A DNA stretch of 64,000 bases from Margaritifera margaritifera (taxonomy: Eukaryota > Mollusca > Bivalvia > Unionida > Margaritiferidae). The notes below the pieces were generated by a model. The model ran no database searches, was not told the DNA's origin, and saw only the letters and a list, made by a program, of their open reading frames with translations. Of this stretch, positions 12,145 to 23,549 are shown piece by piece. Where the stretch lies: positions 124,001 to 188,000 of the forward strand of contig JAQPZY010001500.1 in NCBI GenBank assembly GCA_029931535.1, written 5' to 3'. The position numbers were made by a program, and so were the translations under genes. Numbering within the stretch: the stretch's first letter is position 1; every line of letters starts with the position of its first letter.

Positions 12145-12659
12145 GGTGGTGATTTGGGAATACAGAATTTTGCAATATTTCCAACAATGATTTTTTTCTA
12201 TTTCTAAGTGAGGACAAATTCATATGCCAAAAGGTGGAATGCAGCTTGGTTTCTGAATGTATGAGGTTTGGTATTTGGGCCTAAACACTACATAACATGT
12301 GGGGTTAGTTGGATTAGAAGATAGTTTGGTAGAATGATGAGAAGTAATGTCTTAATATGCCTGGAGTATGAACTGCCTTGATGCATATTTCTTGAATCTA
12401 AAGGTTCCAGTACATATTGCAAATATTTCTCTGGCTGAGATTTTGAAATACATGTACAATTTTATGAAATTTTGTCATTTTCATTTGCCATAAATTACAT
12501 TTTTGGATGGTTGGAATCGCAAATCCCACTTTCATACCCAATAAAAATCAGACATAATTCAGTTATAAACAAGAAAAAGAATTCAGGTGTACATGTCGTT
12601 TTTCACTCCAAAATGATAATAAAGTTTTGTAGTTCCTTCTTACTCCAAAACTCCTAACC

Positions 12660-13298
12660 TACAGTATAGATTATTGGTAAAAAATTGCCAGTCGAATATG
12701 ATTTTGCAAGATCACAGGCACGTCATCTGCATAAATAACAGGCACAAGAGGTCCGAGGAAATATACTTGTGGAACACCTGTATTCATAATCTTGGACTGC
12801 AGTACGAAAGCTTACATTAATTGGAGCAAATATTGTTTTATGTTTGATAGATATTCACAAAACCAGAGTACAGATAATTAAGTAAAGAAAAAATGCAAGT
12901 AGTAAATAGAGTTAAATTCAATCCCTGAGTGAAATAAAAGTAGAATGAGAATGAACAATTATCTCTAAAACTTTGGAACATAGTGACAGAACAGATACTG
13001 AGTGTTAATTGCCTTGATCTGATTAACCACCTTTCCTAAAAATACACGTAGCTAAAACAAATGCAATTTCCCAGATGTTTGGAATTTTACCTGTTTTTAA
13101 TGAGATATTAATTATGTCGGCAAGAATAAATCGGAGCACATATTTTCCTGAGTTTAGAGATTTGGTGGTTGTCAATGCCAGTAGCTGTTTTTTTTTATCA
13201 GAGAAGTCTTTCAATACATTATGAACAAATACAGCAGATACAGCATGAAAGGTGAATTTTTTATTCCACCAAGTTAAGAATTTCTGCAAATAACACAA
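12660..13298 (-). pseudogene. LINE reverse transcriptase fragment
   Basis: The upstream frame ends with NISLKTGKIPNIWEIAFVLA, matching the conserved N..L..G..P..WK.A.V.PI segment that opens LINE RT domains. About 230 bp downstream another frame reads GVPQVYFLGPL followed almost at once by VIYADDVPVIL. The GVPQG..LGPLLF and YADD motifs are normally about 30 residues or more apart, so an internal deletion has joined them. The catalytic YADD itself is intact. The fragment is non-functional. Confidence 0.75.
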
Positions 13299-13649
13299 TG
13301 CAAATTAGATAAGTTACTTATTTTTTTTTCTCCCCAATTTCAATAAATAATATACTGAAGACATCAGCAATAAACTTTCTTCTGTTATTAAACTTTACTC
13401 AACTTGAAATCTTACTCAAGTATATTTATTCAACTTGAAATCTTACTCATGCATATTCTGACCAAACTAGAACAAACTATTTTAAAATACTGCATTCGTC
13501 GATTTCGAGTAAGATTTTGGAGTCTGGAGTAACATTTATTACTCAAAAAGTTGACCCATTTCTTACTTTTAACTGATGAGTGTTGAAACCATCTATGATT
13601 TCTTCAGTAAAAAAAAAGTTTTCAAATTAGCTGCTGTGGATGTCAGACT

Positions 13650-14815
13650 GGCAATTTAGAACCAACAAAACATCATTTAGGACAAACAAGACATCATAAA
13701 AGGTCTTATGGTGGAACCCCATGTTAATATGACTTTCCATTTTGGAGAAATAACAATAACAAAAGTTTCAAGATGGCTGACATGGTGGCCATATTGGATA
13801 TCAGATTGATACCATTTCCATTTAGGACCAACTAGACATTATAAGAAGCCTTTTGGCAAAAGTACAATACTGATATGACCAGCCATCTTGGAGATGTAGC
13901 CATAACAAGATTTTCAAGATGGCCATTGTGGCAGACATATTGGAAATCAGATCAGCACCATTTTCATTTATGACCAACTAGACATTATAATAATTTATTT
14001 CAGAAGAAATCCCATGCTGATATGACAATTCATTCAGGAGTAGTGATAACAAGATTTTCAAGATGGACACTGTGGTGGCCATATTGGATGTCTGAGCAGC
14101 GCCATTTTCATATAGGACCAACTAGACATCATAAGAAGTCATTTAGTAAAACCCCATGTTGATACAGCCATCCATTTAGAAGAGAAGCTATAACAGGATT
14201 TTCAAGACGACCACTTTGGTGGCCATATTGGATTTGCAAGCATCACCGTTTTCATTTAGGACCAACTAGACATTATAAGAAGTTTTCTGGTGAAAACCCC
14301 ATGGCAATATTACTCTTTATTCAGGAGTACTGATAAGAAAATTTTCAAGAAGGTCACTATGGTGGCCATATTGGATGTCAGATCAGCACTTTTTTCATTT
14401 AGGACCAACTGGATATCATAAAAAGTCTTTTAGTGAAAACCCCGTTTTGATATTACCATCCATTCAGGAAAACTAGCAAAAACAAGATTTTCTATTTGTG
14501 GCATCCACATTGGACATCAGATCTGCATGATCTTCATTTAGGACCAACAATACATCATAAGAAGTATTCTGGTTAAAGCCACATGTCAATATGACATTCC
14601 ATTCAGAAAGGAGTAGCAACAACAAGATTTTAAAGATGGCTGTTGTGGCGGCCATGTTGAATGTCATATCGGCACCATTTTCATTCATGAGCAACAAGAC
14701 ATTATAGGCAGTATTTCAGTGAAAACCCCATGTTGATAAGACCATCCATTCAAGTGGAGTAACAATAACAAGATTGATTTTCATATTAGACATCAGATCA
14801 GCACCATTTTCATTT
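13650..14815. repeat. satellite array, about 143-bp unit, first block
   Basis: About eight diverged units. Landmarks recurring every 140-145 bp are AGGACCAACTAGACATCATA, GTGAAAACCCCATG, ACAAGATTTTCAAGATGG, GTGGCCATATTGGATGTCAG and CACCATTTTCATTT. Starts of the GACCAACTAGACAT landmark lie near 13831, 13972, 14118, 14262 and 14403. The array continues after two insertions, at 18701 and 20194. Confidence 0.9.
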
Positions 14816-15089
14816 TATTGTTGTTCATCGAGTTGAAGATGACCATGACATCACTAACTGGTTTCGTTTCTGTGACTATGTGAGTGGCTGATAAGGCCAA
14901 TTTGTGCTCTGAATTGTCTATGGCACACTTGACAGGACATGCCACTTGGGTCTACTTGATCAATAGTGGATGTGCTGCTGCTCATGCTTCTGCACTGCCT
15001 CTGCCATTCTCCTCCATTCAAAGTCTGTAGCTCCAGTATGGATGAGACTGCACCAGGTGGAGCAATCCTGTGCGAGATCTTCCCAAGAC

Positions 15090-15458
15090 TCAGGGTCTAT
15101 GTTGAAGTGTTTCAAGGATGACTTGAGGGAATTCAAGGATGACTTGAGAGAATCTTTGAAGCATTTCTTCTGACCACCCTAAGATCATTTTTCCTCCTTT
15201 AGCTCGCAGAAGATCTTCTTGGTAGTCGCTCTTCTGACACCCTGTCCTGGTTATGTGGCCTGTCCACTGTGATTTCATCAGCAGAGTGTGGATGCTTAGA
15301 ATGCCTGTCCATGTGAGAACCTCAGTATCTGGGACCATGTCCTGCCATATTATCCTTTTCAGTTTCCTCAGGCAGCCTATATGTGAATGGTTCAACTTGG
15401 CATGGCGTCTGTACACCATCCAGGTTTTTACAAGCATACAGCAGGATAGGCAACACAA
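15090..15458 (-). pseudogene. LINE RT C-terminal region
   Basis: The frame continues the RT: TKLKVYKAIVLPILLYAC, MVYRRHAKLNHSHIGCLRKL, IIWQDMVPDTEVL and a WTGHITR-type block (usually WAGHVVRM). These are the conserved post-RT segments of this LINE type. Stops and frame changes separate it from the RT proper. Confidence 0.8.
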
Positions 15459-15499
15459 TGGCTTTGTAGACCTTCAGTTTTGTTTGTAGACTCATGCCT

Positions 15500-17072
15500 A
15501 TGCACTCCCACACATTTGCACGAAGTCTGCCGAAGGCCACACTTGCTTTAGCAATTCTGGCATTGGTTTCATCATCGATGTGGACTGCATGTGACAATGT
15601 GCTGGCGAGATAGGTGAACTTCTCCACTGCCAGGAGTATTTGGCCATTTACTATGATGGTAGGCTCTATGTAAGGCTTTCGTGGTGCAGGTTGGTGCATC
15701 ACCTAGGTGTGCTTCTTGATACTGATTGTGAGACCAAAAATTGTCGCAAGCTGACAAGAAATGATCCATACTCTGTTGCATGTCAGACTTAGATTTGGCA
15801 TTCAGGAAACAGTTGTCTGCAAATAGGAGATCACAAACAGTCACATCCTGTAATTTCATCTTCGCCTGTAGTCTCCTCAGAATGAAAAGCTTGCAGTCAT
15901 TCTGGTATCTGATGTCGATCCCAGTGTTATAGTCATGGAAGGGATCAGTAAGCATGGCAGAGAACATCATACTGAAGAGGCTAAGGGCCAACACACAAAC
16001 TTACTGGATTCCATTGGTGACTGGGAATGATTGAGATGACTCGCCGTCATAACCCCAGCGAGCATGCCATCATGGAATTGCCGAACCATCACAATGAATT
16101 TCTCTGGACATTTTCTGCCATGATCTTCCAAAGTCCCCCCACAAATGACTGTCAGAGGCTTTTGTCAGGTCGATGAATGTCATGAACAGGTTGGTGCTCT
16201 GTTCCTGGCATTTCTCCTCAAGTTGGCAAGCTGCAAACACTATGTCTTTGGTCCCTCATCCTTTCCTAAGCCACACTGACTCACAGGGAGGAGCCTTTGA
16301 TCGATGTGATGCACAAGGCAATTCAGCATAATTCTAGTGAGGATTTTGCCAGCTATTGACAACAAGGAGATGAACCAATGGTTGTCACAGGATTGTCTGT
16401 TGCCTTTCTGCTTGTACAACTGGACAATGGATGCATCCTTGCAATCCTGGGGTACAGTTCCCTGAGTCCACATTGACTGGAAGAGTTCAGGCAGTTTCTG
16501 TGCCATGTGTGAGCCTCTGGCATTGGAGACTTCTGCTGGTATAGCATCTGCTCAAGGTGCTTTGCCATTTGACAGCAGGTTAATTGCTTTCACAGTTTCA
16601 GTCATTATTTGAGGATCAGCAAGAGATATGTTGATTTCCACTTTGGGCAATCAATCCATTGCCTCGTCACTGATAGGATGTTGTTGAAGTGTTCCGCCCA
16701 TCTTTGAGGTATCTTTTCTTTGTCAGTGAGCAGTGTAGTGCTGTCAGCACTCAGTATTGGAGATATTCCTGATGACTGTGGCCCATAGAGTTTCTTCAAA
16801 GCATCACAAAAGTTCTTCATGCCATTCCTGTCCGCACAGGACTGAATCTTATCTGCCTTACTACTTAGCCATAAGTCTTGCAACTCTCCGAGTTTGCATT
16901 GGACAGTCCTCTTGATGTTGCTGAAGGTTGCCTTCTTTGATGATGAAGTGCTGTCTTCTAAAAAGGCCTTCTGTAACCAATGTTTCTCATTCAGAAGTCT
17001 CCATACTGCAGCATTGTTCTCATCAAACCAATTTTGAAGTTTACACGTAGTGGGACCAATGGTTTTGGACAC
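15500..17072 (-). pseudogene. LINE reverse transcriptase, degenerate
   Basis: A linker with WAEHFNNIL (about 16700) leads to AIPAE-like and IVQLYKQKGNR segments. FISLLSIAGKILTRIMLNCL and LLPVSQCG follow, the RT entry block; much of the central palm is missing or stop-ridden. Downstream come ALSLFSMMFSAMLTD, RRLQAKMKLQDV and LLFADNCFLNA: the catalytic FADD reads FADN, so one metal-binding Asp is lost. EPTIIVNGQILLAVEKFTYL and AFGRLRANVWECIG follow, as in related elements. Non-functional. Confidence 0.85.
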
Positions 17073-17241
17073 ATTTGAGTAAACAGAGTCTCTGAAGGAT
17101 GCCCAGTTTTCCTCGACATTCTCTTGAGTTTATATTGATTGTATCTAGTTGGCTGCACAATTCTTCGACAAATACCGGTTTCACATTCTCCTGTTTCAAT
17201 TTGGCGACATTTAGCTTTTTGTGCACTTTTTTGCCTTGTGG

Positions 17242-17875
17242 TCATCTGATAGGCTGAAACTTGATATTGAGCTTCGAGACTATGAGCCTGAGGTCAGTCC
17301 AGCATTCTGCACTTCTCATGGCCTTTGTCACCTGGCCATCCTGCCTGTCTCTTCTCCTGATGATGGCATAGTAGTGCTTGGAGTGTGGGTGCATCCAAGA
17401 CATCTTGTTGCAGTTTGGCAGGCAGAAGACTGTTTTGGTGATTGGGAGGTTGTGTTCAGCACAATTCCTCAGTAGGAGAAGTCTGTTGTTGTTGCATTTG
17501 CCAAAGCCATTTTTGACAATGACACCTGGCCATGTCTGATGATCTGTGCCAACTCTAGCACTCAAGTCACCAAGGATGATGAACTTGACTGCCTTTGGTA
17601 GTTCTGCAATAAGAGACTCCAGGTCTTCATAAAATTTGTCCATGATCACATCTGGATTGGTCATAGTGGGTGGACAGACACATATGATAGCTGCATGTCT
17701 TTTTTCAGACATTGGGAGTCTCATTTGCATTAGTCTGTCATTCATGCCCTTTGGGAGATTTGTGAGCTTGCTAACTAGCTGTGATTTGATGGCAAACCCA
17801 ACACCAACTTCACATTGCTCATCTCCAAAAGGTGTAGCTGGCTCCAACTTCGGTGAGTTGTCCTTCCTCAGCTAG
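17242..17875 (-). pseudogene. LINE apurinic-type endonuclease domain
   Basis: The 201-codon frame shows VGVGFAIKSQL, NDRLMQMRLPMSEKRHAAII, VKFIILGDLSARVGTDH (usually GDFNARVG), NRLLLLRNCAEHNLPITKT and SWMHPHSKHYYAIIRRRDR, ending near CWTDLRLIVSKLNIKFQP. This is the complete run of conserved blocks of the LINE endonuclease, which nicks target DNA for target-primed reverse transcription. The GDLSARVG block has Phe-Asn replaced by Leu-Ser, and the last block reads WTDLRLI where WTDHRLI is expected, so the catalytic His is lost. It precedes the RT in the usual order. Confidence 0.85.
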
Positions 17876-18700
17876 GTGAGTTTCACTCTGGGCTTTCTAT
17901 CAGGATGTTGAATCTGATCAGTTTTTTATGAACTAGAGCTGCTCTGCTCTCTGGTCTATCTGCTGATGTTCTGTCCATTATTGTGCATATATTTCCACGC
18001 ACCGATCGTGAGTTGTGTCACCTTTGTCTTCTTGTTAGGGTTTTGAATGCTAAGGTGGGATCACCGTCAGCTGTGGTATGCTGACCAGGGTTAAGGTGAA
18101 GCAGGCAATGTTTAGCGCACCTTTTCTAGCCCCTTCCTCATGCTACAGAGGTGAGTAGTGTGATCCTAGAAAGGGCTGCTCAGTCACCCAGGGGGCTGCC
18201 GAGTTCCACTGCTGCTTCAGTCCAGTGAAAAGTGACCATGTGTGCAGGTATGCAGCTACAGCTCTCAGTGTATTCACACCTGCTGCTTTGCCATTCACCC
18301 ATCACCACAGGACTTGAAGGTATCTGGTGGGGGGAGGTGAATAATGTCATGACTTGCACGCGAGTTGGATTTAAGTGAGGGAAAGTTGTGCAGAGTTGCC
18401 CTCACTCTTTCATCTTGGCCTGTCTGAATCCAGTGGCACAGCAATGTTGAGATGTCTGGCGACAAGTCCGGATGCAGTGGATGGCCATCAGTTCCTACTG
18501 CACCTGAGTCAATGCCCTGTGCTGTCCACACAGCTCTTGCCATCTGCCTTCACAGCCAGGGGATGAGCATATCTGCTCAGCCACCTGATCCACCAGAAAG
18601 GACTTTCCAGAGGGAGCCAGGTGTAGCTGTCCACTCTGGGTCAACAGTCACAGGTAGTACTGTCCACTGTTACGGTAGCAAGCATAGCCTGACCTGTCTG
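17876..18700 (-). other. 5' part of the LINE, no domain recognised
   Basis: GC-richer than the flanking satellite and inside the 10-bp target duplication, so it belongs to the element. It may be 5' UTR or a decayed first reading frame. No conserved block is visible. Confidence 0.5.
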
Positions 18701-19032
18701 ATTTTCATTTAAGACTAACTAGACATCATAAAATATCTTCTGGTGAAAAGTCCATGTTAATATGACTTTCTGTTCTGAAGGAGTAGCGATAACACGATTT
18801 AAAGATGGCTGCTGTGGCAGCCATACTGGACATCAGACTGGCACCATTTTCATTTAGGACCAACTGACATCACAAGCAGTCTTCTGGTGAAAAGCCCATG
18901 TCAATATGACTTTCCATTTAGGTGGAATAGCAATAACAAGATTTTCAAAATGGATGCTGTGGTGGCCATACTGGATTTCAGATCGGCACCATTGTCATCT
19001 AGGACCAACTAGAAATCATAAGAAGTCTTTCA
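18701..19032. repeat. satellite array, second block
   Basis: Continuation of the 143-bp satellite between the LINE and the CAGGGT-ended transposon, with the same landmarks (GACTAACTAGACATCATAAA, AAGATGGCTGCTGTGG, GGCACCATTTTCATTTAGGA). Confidence 0.85.
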
Positions 19033-20193
19033 CAGGGTCCGACAAATTTGAAATTATTAACTGGTAGCCCAGACTTTTTTGTAGAATTTTGACAGCACCA
19101 GCCTGCTTACAATTTAAGGGGAGGGGGTGAAACAACACAAAAAAAAGTATTCAGTATGTTAATTGTTTCTTTTTTACAATCTGTCTCAAGTCCATTAGGT
19201 TTACTGCAAAATACAATCCAAATTCAAGAAAAGTGCTATTGTGATTTTTTTTCTCCAAAATTCATAACTTCCCACCAGATTTGTAAATTTCAATAAATCA
19301 TAACAACAACAAAAACAACACACACAACAGAAATTATTCATGTTTTATTTAATATATTTTAGGATTTTAAAAAAGAAAAACATTGAAATAAAACTTCCAA
19401 CTTTGATGGATCTTACATATCAAGCTAAGATAAAGCAACTTGTGTGTGTGTGTAAATTGCAAAATGGGGACATGAGTGAGCATACCTGTAGCATACTAAC
19501 GGGGGGGGGGGGGGCGGATGGGGCAGTTGCCCCTGGCACCAGAGGTCTTGGGGCACCAAAACAGCTGATAAAAATTCAGGCCTTGTATTCTTGCCCTTTG
19601 GGCCATCATAGTCGCCCCGGTCGCCATTTACCCTTAGTATGCCACTGGAGCATACACAACCACACATTGCAGACACCTTGTAGATAAGGACTTTTTCAGC
19701 ATCCAACAATAAATTATTTTCTATAATTTCATTTAAAACAAATTTATTTGGCACCAAAGATTCAACTGTGTATATTCTAATGAAATAATAAAAAAGAATT
19801 TATTGTGGGACACTGCAAAATTATTTAACATCAAAAAAAAGATGTTTCAACTGCAAAAAATCCAGAGCCTGAAAGATTTGCACAGTGAAAGCTATCATAA
19901 TTTAGACTTGGCCACACTTTCTGGAATGTAATTTAACAGCTGAACTTTAGCTTCTCGAGTAAACATATGGGAGCTGATAATTATCGACGTGTGACTTTTT
20001 AATCTTGTCTCGATTGATTATCTGTGAAAACTGTGTTGTTTTATTGTGGATTAGCGGTAATAAATGTTTTGACTGGGCTACTTCAAAAGGAAATTGGCAG
20101 TAGCCCACTGGGTATGCAATATACATTTTTAGTAATCCGAGCTTTGAGTGTTAGTATCCCATGGGGTCAGGGCAAGGAATTTGTTAGACCCTG
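19033..20193. mobile_element. CAGGGT-ended DNA transposon, hAT-like, non-autonomous
   Basis: The left end CAGGGTCCGACAAATTT pairs with the reverse complement of the right end, CAGGGTCTAACAAATTC (14 of 17). CTTTCA flanks both sides (19027-19032 and 20194-20199), giving a 6-bp visible duplication inside the satellite; hAT elements normally make 8 bp. No transposase frame is recognised. A second MITE is nested at 19486-19647. Confidence 0.7.
19486..19647. mobile_element. 162-bp hAT-like MITE, nested
   Basis: A perfect 8-bp duplication GAGCATAC flanks it (19478-19485 and 19648-19655). Its ends CTGTAGCATACTAACGGG and, inverted, CAGTGGCATACTAAGGG form terminal repeats. The interior starts with a G homopolymer and includes GGGGCAGTTGCCCCTGG, a small hairpin. 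Confidence 0.8.
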
Positions 20194-20560
20194 CTTTCAG
20201 CAAAAACCCTATGTTTTATATGACCATCCATTCAGGAGTAGAGATAACAAAATTTTCAAGATGACTACTGTGTCGGCCATATTTGACATCAGATCAGCAC
20301 CATATTCATTTAAGACCAACTAGACATCATAAGAAGTCTGCTGATGAAAACTCCATGTCAATATGACTTTCCATTCAGGAGAAGTAATGATAACAAGAGT
20401 TTCAACATGGCTGCTGCGGTGGCCATACTGGATGTCCAAGTGGCACCATTTTCATTTAGGATCTACCAGACTATGGGATGAATGTGTGTGTCAAGTTTCT
20501 AGGCAATCCTCAAAGTAGTTTAGGAGGAGTATTGATAGCAAAACTTATGCTAACAGACAG
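20194..20560. repeat. satellite array, third block and 3' edge
   Basis: The satellite resumes directly after the transposon (CTTTCAGCAAAAACCCTATG) and ends in unique sequence after GGATCTACCAGACTATGGG. Just beyond, TTAGCTCTA and TAGAGCTAA (about 20583-20607) form a perfect 9-bp hairpin. Confidence 0.8.
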
Positions 20561-20951
20561 ATGAGAGATCATCCCATAAGTTCTTTAGCTCTATGACCAG
20601 TAGAGCTAAATATGTCCATGTAAATATGGTCACTTTTCTATTTGAGCCCCTGAGTGTTTTTACCACTGTGAATGCCAGAGCTTGCACTCTGTCTTCATCG
20701 AACGAGTCCTATTAAAATGAAGAGTCTGGGTTGGTGTCTGTCCACCACTGTTCACCTTCATGCTGCTGGGCTGCATAGCTATTGGTCTGGTCTGCTAGTA
20801 AGTGAAATAAGTCCTCCTCAAACAGCAAATAAAAATAATACACTGTTGTGGCATATTCTAGCAGAGGGGTTAATCCATTGGGTTTAATAAACTCCCCGAT
20901 GTCAACAGCAATGGTAGCTGATGACCAAAACTCATCATCATAGCAATAGCT

Positions 20952-21106
20952 TTACTGTTTGTCCAGGTTGCTCATTTCAGGGGCAGTCTCCCACTCCACT
21001 TCCTGTTCGTCTGATGACAGTTCCACATCACTAAGATCATTAAAATCTATATCACTGCCCTCGTATATCTCTTCTATAGTGTACATCAATGTGGTCATGT
21101 AGGTGC
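20952..21106 (-). CDS. candidate terminal coding exon, acidic protein, gene unknown
   Basis: On the - strand an AG acceptor (CTATCCATAAAG|GCACC) starts an open frame of about 50 codons: a Glu/Asp-rich tail with YTIEEIYEGSDIDFNDLSDV and VEWETAPEMSNLDKQ, then a TAA stop. Composition is strongly coding-like for such an AT-rich region and there are no stops before TAA. It may be the last exon of a gene whose other exons lie to the right. I do not recognise it. 21181-21325 is a possible neighbouring exon. Confidence 0.35.
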
Positions 21107-21180
21107 CTTTATGGATAGTAAAAAAAACATTAATTGTTGTGCTAAAATTTAAATGTAATTTTATTTTTAGAATCTGACAC

Positions 21181-21325
21181 TCAATCTGGCAATGGTGGAA
21201 CATGGTTAGCCTCTTCACTATCAAAGCCTGAAACACTTAACTCATCTGAAGATTCCATTTTTACATTTCCGCATTCAAGATCAGCATTACGCAGTGCAAC
21301 AATGTCATTATGATGTAGCACCAGA
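21181..21325 (-). CDS. candidate exon, acidic, same unknown gene
   Basis: An AG acceptor (CTTGATTAG|TCTGG) opens a frame with LHHNDIVALRNADLECGNVK and ESSDELSVSGFDSEEANH, ending PPLPD and TGA at 21181. It resembles 20952-21106 in its acidic serine pattern. I see no clean donor before the TGA, so it could be an alternative last exon, a diverged duplicate or chance sequence. Confidence 0.28.
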
Positions 21326-22207
21326 CTAATCAAGATCATGCTAACAAAAAAAAATAACATCTGCGATGACTTGCACTGATTTACCAAAAGCTCAATCCAC
21401 TCACTATATCCTTGTCTTTCTGTATTATTTTTAACGGACAAATAAAAATACATAATTTTAAATATATATGTAATAACCTTTAATATGCCAAAATATATCA
21501 AGCAATCCCCATGAGACCATAAATAACTCGAGAGACAATTGTGAAGGTGATTGTACAGAGCTATGTAATTCTATAATTAATAACACCTGAGAAGTGCATA
21601 TTTTCAAGGTTAGTGTTTATTCACATGGCCAACTTTTATGAAGACTATTCACATGGCTGCTGTGTGCACACATTAGAAAAGACTATCCGCACAGTGACCA
21701 GTGAATGCATTAGGGACGTGTCCAAAATATTCAGAATGATGTAAACTCAGATAAACATAACATATAGATAAGTTTCTGGTCAGGGGTCGCCAACTACTAG
21801 AAAGCAGACAAGTAACAAGACACCTAGTCAAATAAATCAGCCCCCAAACCTGTATTTGTATAAATTAGTGGTTACCTATCAATGCCATTAGAGGTTTGGG
21901 GTTCGAATTTATCGGGCTACAAAACACAACAAAAAAAAAAAAAGGAAATTGTTTGATTATCTTGTATTTCCTGTGTGTTACTTTTTAACAAGCACAATAA
22001 AGGTTAATACTAAAATGAAATATTTTACAAAGTAACGATTGTGCTGTAACTTGTTCCATTAGAAATATAGCAGATGGCAGTTAACATGAACAAAAAAATC
22101 AGCCATTGTTTGCAAGTCTACATGAGATTATGGACATGACTGATAAAAAAACTTCTCAAGTTTGTATTACTGCAATGGGTGAAGGAGTGAAAGTGTAACA
22201 TTGTACC
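21326..22207. other. no gene seen
   Basis: AT-rich sequence, no domain, no clear repeat ends. Confidence 0.4.
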
Positions 22208-22362
22208 CAAGGCCAGATTAAGGTGGCAGGAAGAGCAATTTCAAAAAGAGTGGGCACCCCAAATACCATTTCATTGCATTGCAGCCCCCTACCCCTTGGA
22301 TGGGCAGGGGTAGGTGGGGAGCCCTGAAGCAACTGCTACCTTTCCTCTTTAGTCTAGCCTTG
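22208..22362. mobile_element. 155-bp hAT-like MITE
   Basis: A perfect 8-bp target duplication ATTGTACC lies at 22200-22207 and 22363-22370. The inverted ends are CAAGGCCAGATTAAGG and CAAGGCTAGACTAAAG. The GC-rich core contains no frame. Confidence 0.85.
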
Positions 22363-22451
22363 ATTGTACCAGTTTTACCTACAATGACTTGAAAACATGC
22401 AGATCAGATATACAGCAGACGTAAAAGTGAATAGCCTTCTGCAGATCATGT

Positions 22452-22620
22452 ACATGGCAGCCATGGAAATAGTCTTTCTCAGTTAAAGTACACAGCAGCC
22501 ATGGAAATAGTCTTTCTCAGTTAAAGTACACAGCAGCCATGGAAATAGTCTTTCTCAGTTAAAGTACACAGCAGCCATGGAAATAGTCTTTCTCAGTTAA
22601 AGTACACAGCAGCCATGTGA
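22452..22620. repeat. 38-bp minisatellite
   Basis: About 4.4 nearly identical copies of a unit containing CAGCAGCCATGGAAATAGTC and TTTCTCAGTTAAAGTACA. Confidence 0.95.
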
Positions 22621-23549
22621 ATAGTCTCTTCTATTTTCAAGCTCTAAATATGTGATAACATAAAAACTCTCATATTTTATTTCATTGTTGCCAATAAAAC
22701 ATTATCTTAGCTATTCATCGGAGATGAACTGAAGCATTCAAGTTGATATATGAACTAGATCCTTCTTTCCAATGAATCGGTACACAGCCAAGAACAAAAA
22801 TGACACCATGTATGCCATGTGGGTGCAACTATTTTTAGGAACAATGATTTTCTTAATATGACAACTCTTTCTAGCTCATTACAACAAAGTCAATCCATAG
22901 ACACGATTGAAGATTTTAATATTTGTCAACGTATTCATCATAATGTTGTGAATTCTTTAGATACTATTTGCTAAGCAGCTTTTTTCATATTTTCACAAAA
23001 CTGAATGATGTAAGAAACCAGTCTTGACATCACAGCACTTCTCGAATTCCACAACATTGCATTGTCCTATGCTTTCTGACATAAATATTCCTTTTTTTAA
23101 ACTCACTCTTACATCACTGAATATTTGTACTTTGCTTTCTACAAATGGTTATATTTTCCTTAATTTATGTACCCAATGAATTACAAAATTGGACAGTCTA
23201 ACGAAGAGGTACTTCCTAAACCTAGCAATGTCCGCCATTACACTTGACAGGTTTACTTACGGTTTCCAACCGATTTCATGAAGAAAATAACACAAGCATG
23301 GCTGTAAAAATCTTTAAAAAATATATATATTTAGAAATTGCTTTCACCGATTCTATTCTTGAAACATAAATTGGAATTTCATATTGATGTATTAGGTCTC
23401 AAAACACAAGCTGGTTTTCATCATGAATTTTTTGCGGAAATCTTAAAGTGATAACAAATGATAACTTAGAGGAAAAGGGTTAATTGGTATATTGTTGTTA
23501 TTTTTGCTTCTGTTGGTTTTAATGGCATGAGGACATAGCACTTGATTCC
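22621..23549. other. AT-rich, no gene confirmed
   Basis: Contains a - strand ATGGCGGACATTG near 23235 preceded by GTAAGT, which might mark a 5' region of a gene, but no supported exon. Confidence 0.3.

Larger units (their letters stand above)
11390..13300 (-). mobile_element. LINE remnant with RT, RNase H and zinc knuckle
   Basis: Pieces occur in the expected LINE order on the - strand: RT start (13298-13023), RT core with GVPQ and YADD (about 12790-12690), RNase H (12144-11626) and a Cys/His knuckle (about 11590-11500). The presence of RNase H downstream of RT points to an RNase H-bearing clade (I/Jockey-related). Much of the RT is deleted and the 5' end is missing. No target duplication could be set. 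Confidence 0.75.
14816..18700 (-). mobile_element. 3.9-kb LINE inserted in the satellite
   Basis: A LINE with an AP-type endonuclease and RT, read on the - strand, interrupts the satellite. ATTTTCATTT occurs on both sides (14806-14815 and 18701-18710) and is the 10-bp target duplication. The same word is part of the satellite unit, so the insertion point is well fixed. ORF pieces are broken by many stops and frame changes. The clade is not certain from sequence alone. Confidence 0.88.

Noticed and set aside
14473..14697. 74-codon frame with a leucine run in the satellite
   Set aside because: Lies wholly in satellite units and is not kept open in the other units.
22452..22620. CRISPR-like array
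   Set aside because: Units are contiguous with no variable spacers; an ordinary minisatellite. The same holds for the 21-, 35-, 52- and 62-bp arrays.
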